Positions 24,198-26,010 of a stretch of 26,010 bases of DNA are shown here, in pieces (position 1 is the first letter of the stretch; every line of letters begins with the position of its first letter). A model generated the notes under the pieces. That model saw only the letters and a list, made by a program, of their open reading frames with translations. It had not been told where the DNA came from and made no database searches. A program made the position numbers and the translations under genes. Source of the stretch: an uncultured euryarchaeote (GTDB taxonomy: Archaea; Thermoplasmatota; Poseidoniia; Poseidoniales; Poseidoniaceae); NCBI GenBank assembly GCA_937897365.1, contig CALCOP010000156.1, positions 1-26,010 on the forward strand, in the 5' to 3' direction.

Positions 24198-24677
24198 TCA
24201 CTGGCCCCCATTGACTTCTCGGTCTTGGGACTTTACACGTTCAATTTGGTCGAGTTTGTTTTGTGTCAATGCAGCAGCATATTCAGGGTTCTTGAGAGCG
24301 AGGATTTGGGTTGCAAGGTAGCCAGCGTTATCGCCGCGGTCGACACCAACGGTAGCTGCAGGAACACCTGGTGGGAGTTGAACAATAGAAAGGAGTGAAT
24401 CAAAAGGAACTCGACCACCGCAAGGAACACCGATGACGGGCTTCGTTGTCAAAGCCGCTACGGCACCGGGGAGCGCTGCTGCAAGTCCTGCCATTGCAAT
24501 AAAGAGTTGACAACCATCTTCTTCCGCCTTGTGAATGATGTCTTCAACAAATTTAGGAGAGCGATGAGCACTTGCGACCCTCAATTGATAACTCACGTTG
24601 AACTGTTTGAGAATTTTCGTACATTTTTCGGCGACGGGCATGTCTGATGAAGAGCCCAGTAATATGGTAACATCCAT
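24198..24677 (-). CDS. purE: PurE, N5-carboxyaminoimidazole ribonucleotide mutase/AIR carboxylase family (archaeal type)
   Basis: Carboxylation step of de novo purine synthesis yielding CAIR. 159 residues, normal for a stand-alone PurE. The N-terminal ILLGSSSDMP (5-14) binds the nucleotide phosphate, SAHRSP (36-41) carries the active-site His, and AMAGLAAALPG (61-71) plus TKPVIGVP (78-85) complete the core. SAHR rather than SAHK favours the class I (N5-CAIR mutase) type. The VQLPPGVPAATVGVDRGDNAG region resembles archaeal PurE. The frame extends to 24707, but MDVTILLGSSSD at 24677 matches the usual start. It overlaps or abuts guaAB downstream, showing a purE-guaAB unit. There is no purK in the window. 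Confidence 0.93.
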   Translation of the reverse strand: MDVTILLGSSSDMPVAEKCTKILKQFNVSYQLRVASAHRSPKFVEDIIHKAEEDGCQLFIAMAGLAAALPGAVAALTTKPVIGVPCGGRVPFDSLLSIVQLPPGVPAATVGVDRGDNAGYLATQILALKNPEYAAALTQNKLDQIERVKSQDREVNGGQ

Positions 24678-24744
24678 GCAGCAATCCCGGCGCGGGTGGT
24701 TCATCAAGATGTCTCTTCATTCGAACGGGATTTTCGACCATGAA

Positions 24745-25413
24745 CTATTCTTCCTGCGAAGAAATTGACGATTGAAATTGCGTCCAATCAACGCCAAAAT
24801 TAAGCGCTTTAAACTGCTCTCGAGTTTGACATCCAAACACGTCAAAACGCAAGTAAGGCAGACCATCTTTTACCGAGCCATAGATTTGAACAAATTGATT
24901 CGCATCAAACCTTTTGATAGCCATACAGGTTTGAGAAAAGCGTGTTGTTTTCACATCCCAGCCACTCAATACATCATTGGGCAGTCTTTGCTTGGCATTC
25001 CACCGTACCTCGAAAACATAACCTGCGTCTTTGAAAATAAAATCCAATGCTTTGACGAGCAAATAAATCGAAACGGATGAATAGAGAAGACCAAACATAA
25101 CTCGATCTAAGTTTTGAGAAACAAATCCCCAAACCATCACACCAAAGCATACTGATGCGAGTGCGATACCGACTTTCGATGCATTAAGCGTCCCAACACG
25201 ACTGGATATACCTGCGAGTCCACCAATGAGCATAAGCATCATGCTGAGTGCACCAAACCAAGGAATGAATTCTGCAGATGCACCTGTAAACCACATAATC
25301 CAACAAAAAGCAAACGGCAAAAAACCCCATGCCATCGGGAAAAGCGCCTTCGATGCCTTGTTCTCAATCTGGACTGTACGCCAGCCAAACTTGCGCATCT
25401 TCCGGATATCCAT
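24745..25413 (-). CDS. Small integral membrane protein with soluble C-terminal domain (function unknown)
   Basis: 222 residues, family not recognised. After a basic N-terminus (RKMRKFGWR) there are four hydrophobic segments at about 24-44, 49-69, 81-100 and 104-124, then a soluble domain (about 125-222) with a strand-rich pattern (YVFEVRWNAK, YLRFDVFGCQTREQFKAL). No catalytic or binding motif stands out; the organisation recalls small PH-like or DUF membrane proteins, but I make no assignment. A TATA-like TATATAG (minus strand) is centred 24 bp before the ATG with no Shine-Dalgarno. It sits between gcvPB upstream and purE downstream on the same strand, with gaps of 35 and 67 bp. Confidence 0.75.
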   Translation of the reverse strand: MDIRKMRKFGWRTVQIENKASKALFPMAWGFLPFAFCWIMWFTGASAEFIPWFGALSMMLMLIGGLAGISSRVGTLNASKVGIALASVCFGVMVWGFVSQNLDRVMFGLLYSSVSIYLLVKALDFIFKDAGYVFEVRWNAKQRLPNDVLSGWDVKTTRFSQTCMAIKRFDANQFVQIYGSVKDGLPYLRFDVFGCQTREQFKALNFGVDWTQFQSSISSQEE

Positions 25414-25433
25414 GGCACTGCCACATCTTAGCG

Positions 25434-25440
25434 CTATATA
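25434..25440 (-). promoter_or_regulatory. TATA-like element of the 222-residue membrane protein gene
   Basis: On the minus strand this reads TATATAG, the best TATA match in the window, centred about 24 bp before the ATG at 25413. It lies inside the 35-bp gap after gcvPB, so the gene can be transcribed independently and probably without a leader. Confidence 0.5.
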
Positions 25441-25448
25441 CGCATTTC

Positions 25449-26010
25449 TTACTCGTCGTCGTATTCATGGCGAAGACAGAGGTTGCGAGCGGCATACACC
25501 TCATCTACACGACGCACTGGTGTCGTAATCGGGGCGGCATGAAGGGTTTCAGCATCGACTTGCAATACTTCCGCAAAATGTGTGGCAAAAGTATCGAGCG
25601 TATCTTTGCTTTCAGTTTCTGTAGGCTCGACCATCATACACTCTGGGACAACCAATGGGAAATAGACTGTTGGAGCCATGTAACCCTTATCCAGTAATCC
25701 TTTAGCAACATCCATAGCAGATATTCCGTGCATCTCCTTAGCAGGTTGCAAAGAAAGTGTGAATTCGTGTTTTGCGACAATCGCATCAGCACCGTCCTTT
25801 ACCATGGAATCAACGCCAGCCGCTTTCGTAGCTTTATGAATCGCATGGCGAAGATAATTCGCATTAAGAACTGCGTGTTCAGACATAGTACGCAAACCTC
25901 GGCCATAGCGTCGATAATACGCCCAACAGCGAATCACTGCACCAGCATTTCCATGCCATTGCTGAACTTTTCCAATACTGTGCTGGGGCTGATACCAGCC
26001 ATACCACATA
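25449..26010 (-). CDS. gcvPB: Glycine dehydrogenase (decarboxylating) subunit 2, C-terminal part (N-terminus beyond window edge)
   Basis: PLP-containing P-protein subunit of the glycine cleavage system, which decarboxylates glycine and passes the aminomethyl group to the H-protein lipoyl arm. Only the last ~187 codons are present; the gene continues past the right edge. Diagnostic segments are HSIGKVQQWHGNAGAVIRCW, where GcvPB has the SIGRVRxFxGNxGVxVRA pattern, and SEHAVLNANYLRHAI, a near-invariant P-protein block. KHEFTLSL, GISAMDVAKGLLDKGYMAPT and the PLVVPECMMVEPTETESKDTLD region also fit the subunit-2 C-terminus. The split form (gcvPA/gcvPB) is usual in archaea. The PLP lysine region lies outside the window, so catalytic completeness cannot be judged. 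Confidence 0.95.
   Translation of the reverse strand, partial: MWYGWYQPQHSIGKVQQWHGNAGAVIRCWAYYRRYGRGLRTMSEHAVLNANYLRHAIHKATKAAGVDSMVKDGADAIVAKHEFTLSLQPAKEMHGISAMDVAKGLLDKGYMAPTVYFPLVVPECMMVEPTETESKDTLDTFATHFAEVLQVDAETLHAAPITTPVRRVDEVYAARNLCLRHEYDDE

Overview
The window looks like a chromosomal segment of a marine planktonic euryarchaeon, most like Marine Group II (Ca. Poseidoniales, Thermoplasmatota); this taxonomic call is inference. Archaeal markers are an STT3/AglB oligosaccharyltransferase, a CarS-type CDP-archaeol synthase, split (subunit B) GMP synthase, archaeal-type PurE, a COG1784 TctA-like permease, a PGF-type C-terminal sorting signal, and tRNAs without encoded CCA. Coding density is very high: the longest gap between genes is about 180 bp, so there is no gene-free stretch above 300 bp. 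I see no insertion sequence, prophage, CRISPR array, rRNA or replication origin.

Layout. (1) 1-4695, minus strand: the large STT3/AglB gene, cut by the left edge, downstream of purD. (2) 4837-7181, plus strand: carS, then a signal-peptide/beta-repeat/CARDB-like/TM surface protein. (3) 7242-9700, minus strand: two envelope proteins of unknown function, one ending in a PGF-CTERM-like signal, and a CAU-anticodon tRNA. (4) 9744-11045, minus strand: an HD-domain (dNTPase-like) phosphohydrolase. (5) 11170-22550, plus strand: a long co-oriented block with a membrane-anchored OB-fold-like protein, a TctA-like permease, a giant surface protein with six lamin-tail domains plus a phospholipase-D/nuclease domain and calcium-binding repeats, a Bax-inhibitor-1-like membrane protein, a 2-oxoglutarate/Fe(II) dioxygenase and a bacterial-type thymidine phosphorylase, then tRNA-Asn. 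(6) 22672-26010, minus strand: a cysteine-rich orphan protein, GMP synthase subunit B, purE, an orphan membrane protein, and the C-terminal part of glycine dehydrogenase subunit 2 (gcvPB), cut by the right edge.

How they may fit together. purD, purE and guaAB are purine biosynthesis genes and gcvPB feeds glycine/one-carbon units, a plausible metabolic neighbourhood. AglB, the surface proteins and the PGF-tailed protein belong to the envelope. The most interesting candidate system is block (5). Lamin-tail domains and OB folds accompany nuclease domains in secreted bacterial DNases. Here a lamin-tail/PLD surface protein and an OB-fold-like surface protein lie in the same block as an oxygenase-thymidine phosphorylase pair separated by only 4 nt. 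I propose, as inference, a surface nucleic-acid capture and deoxynucleoside/thymine salvage locus.

Regulation. Several first-of-operon genes have a TATA-like element centred about 24-27 bp upstream of the start codon and no clear Shine-Dalgarno sequence, which suggests leaderless transcripts. Genes inside operons carry GGTG/GAGG-type Shine-Dalgarno sites. This spacing was used to choose some start codons.
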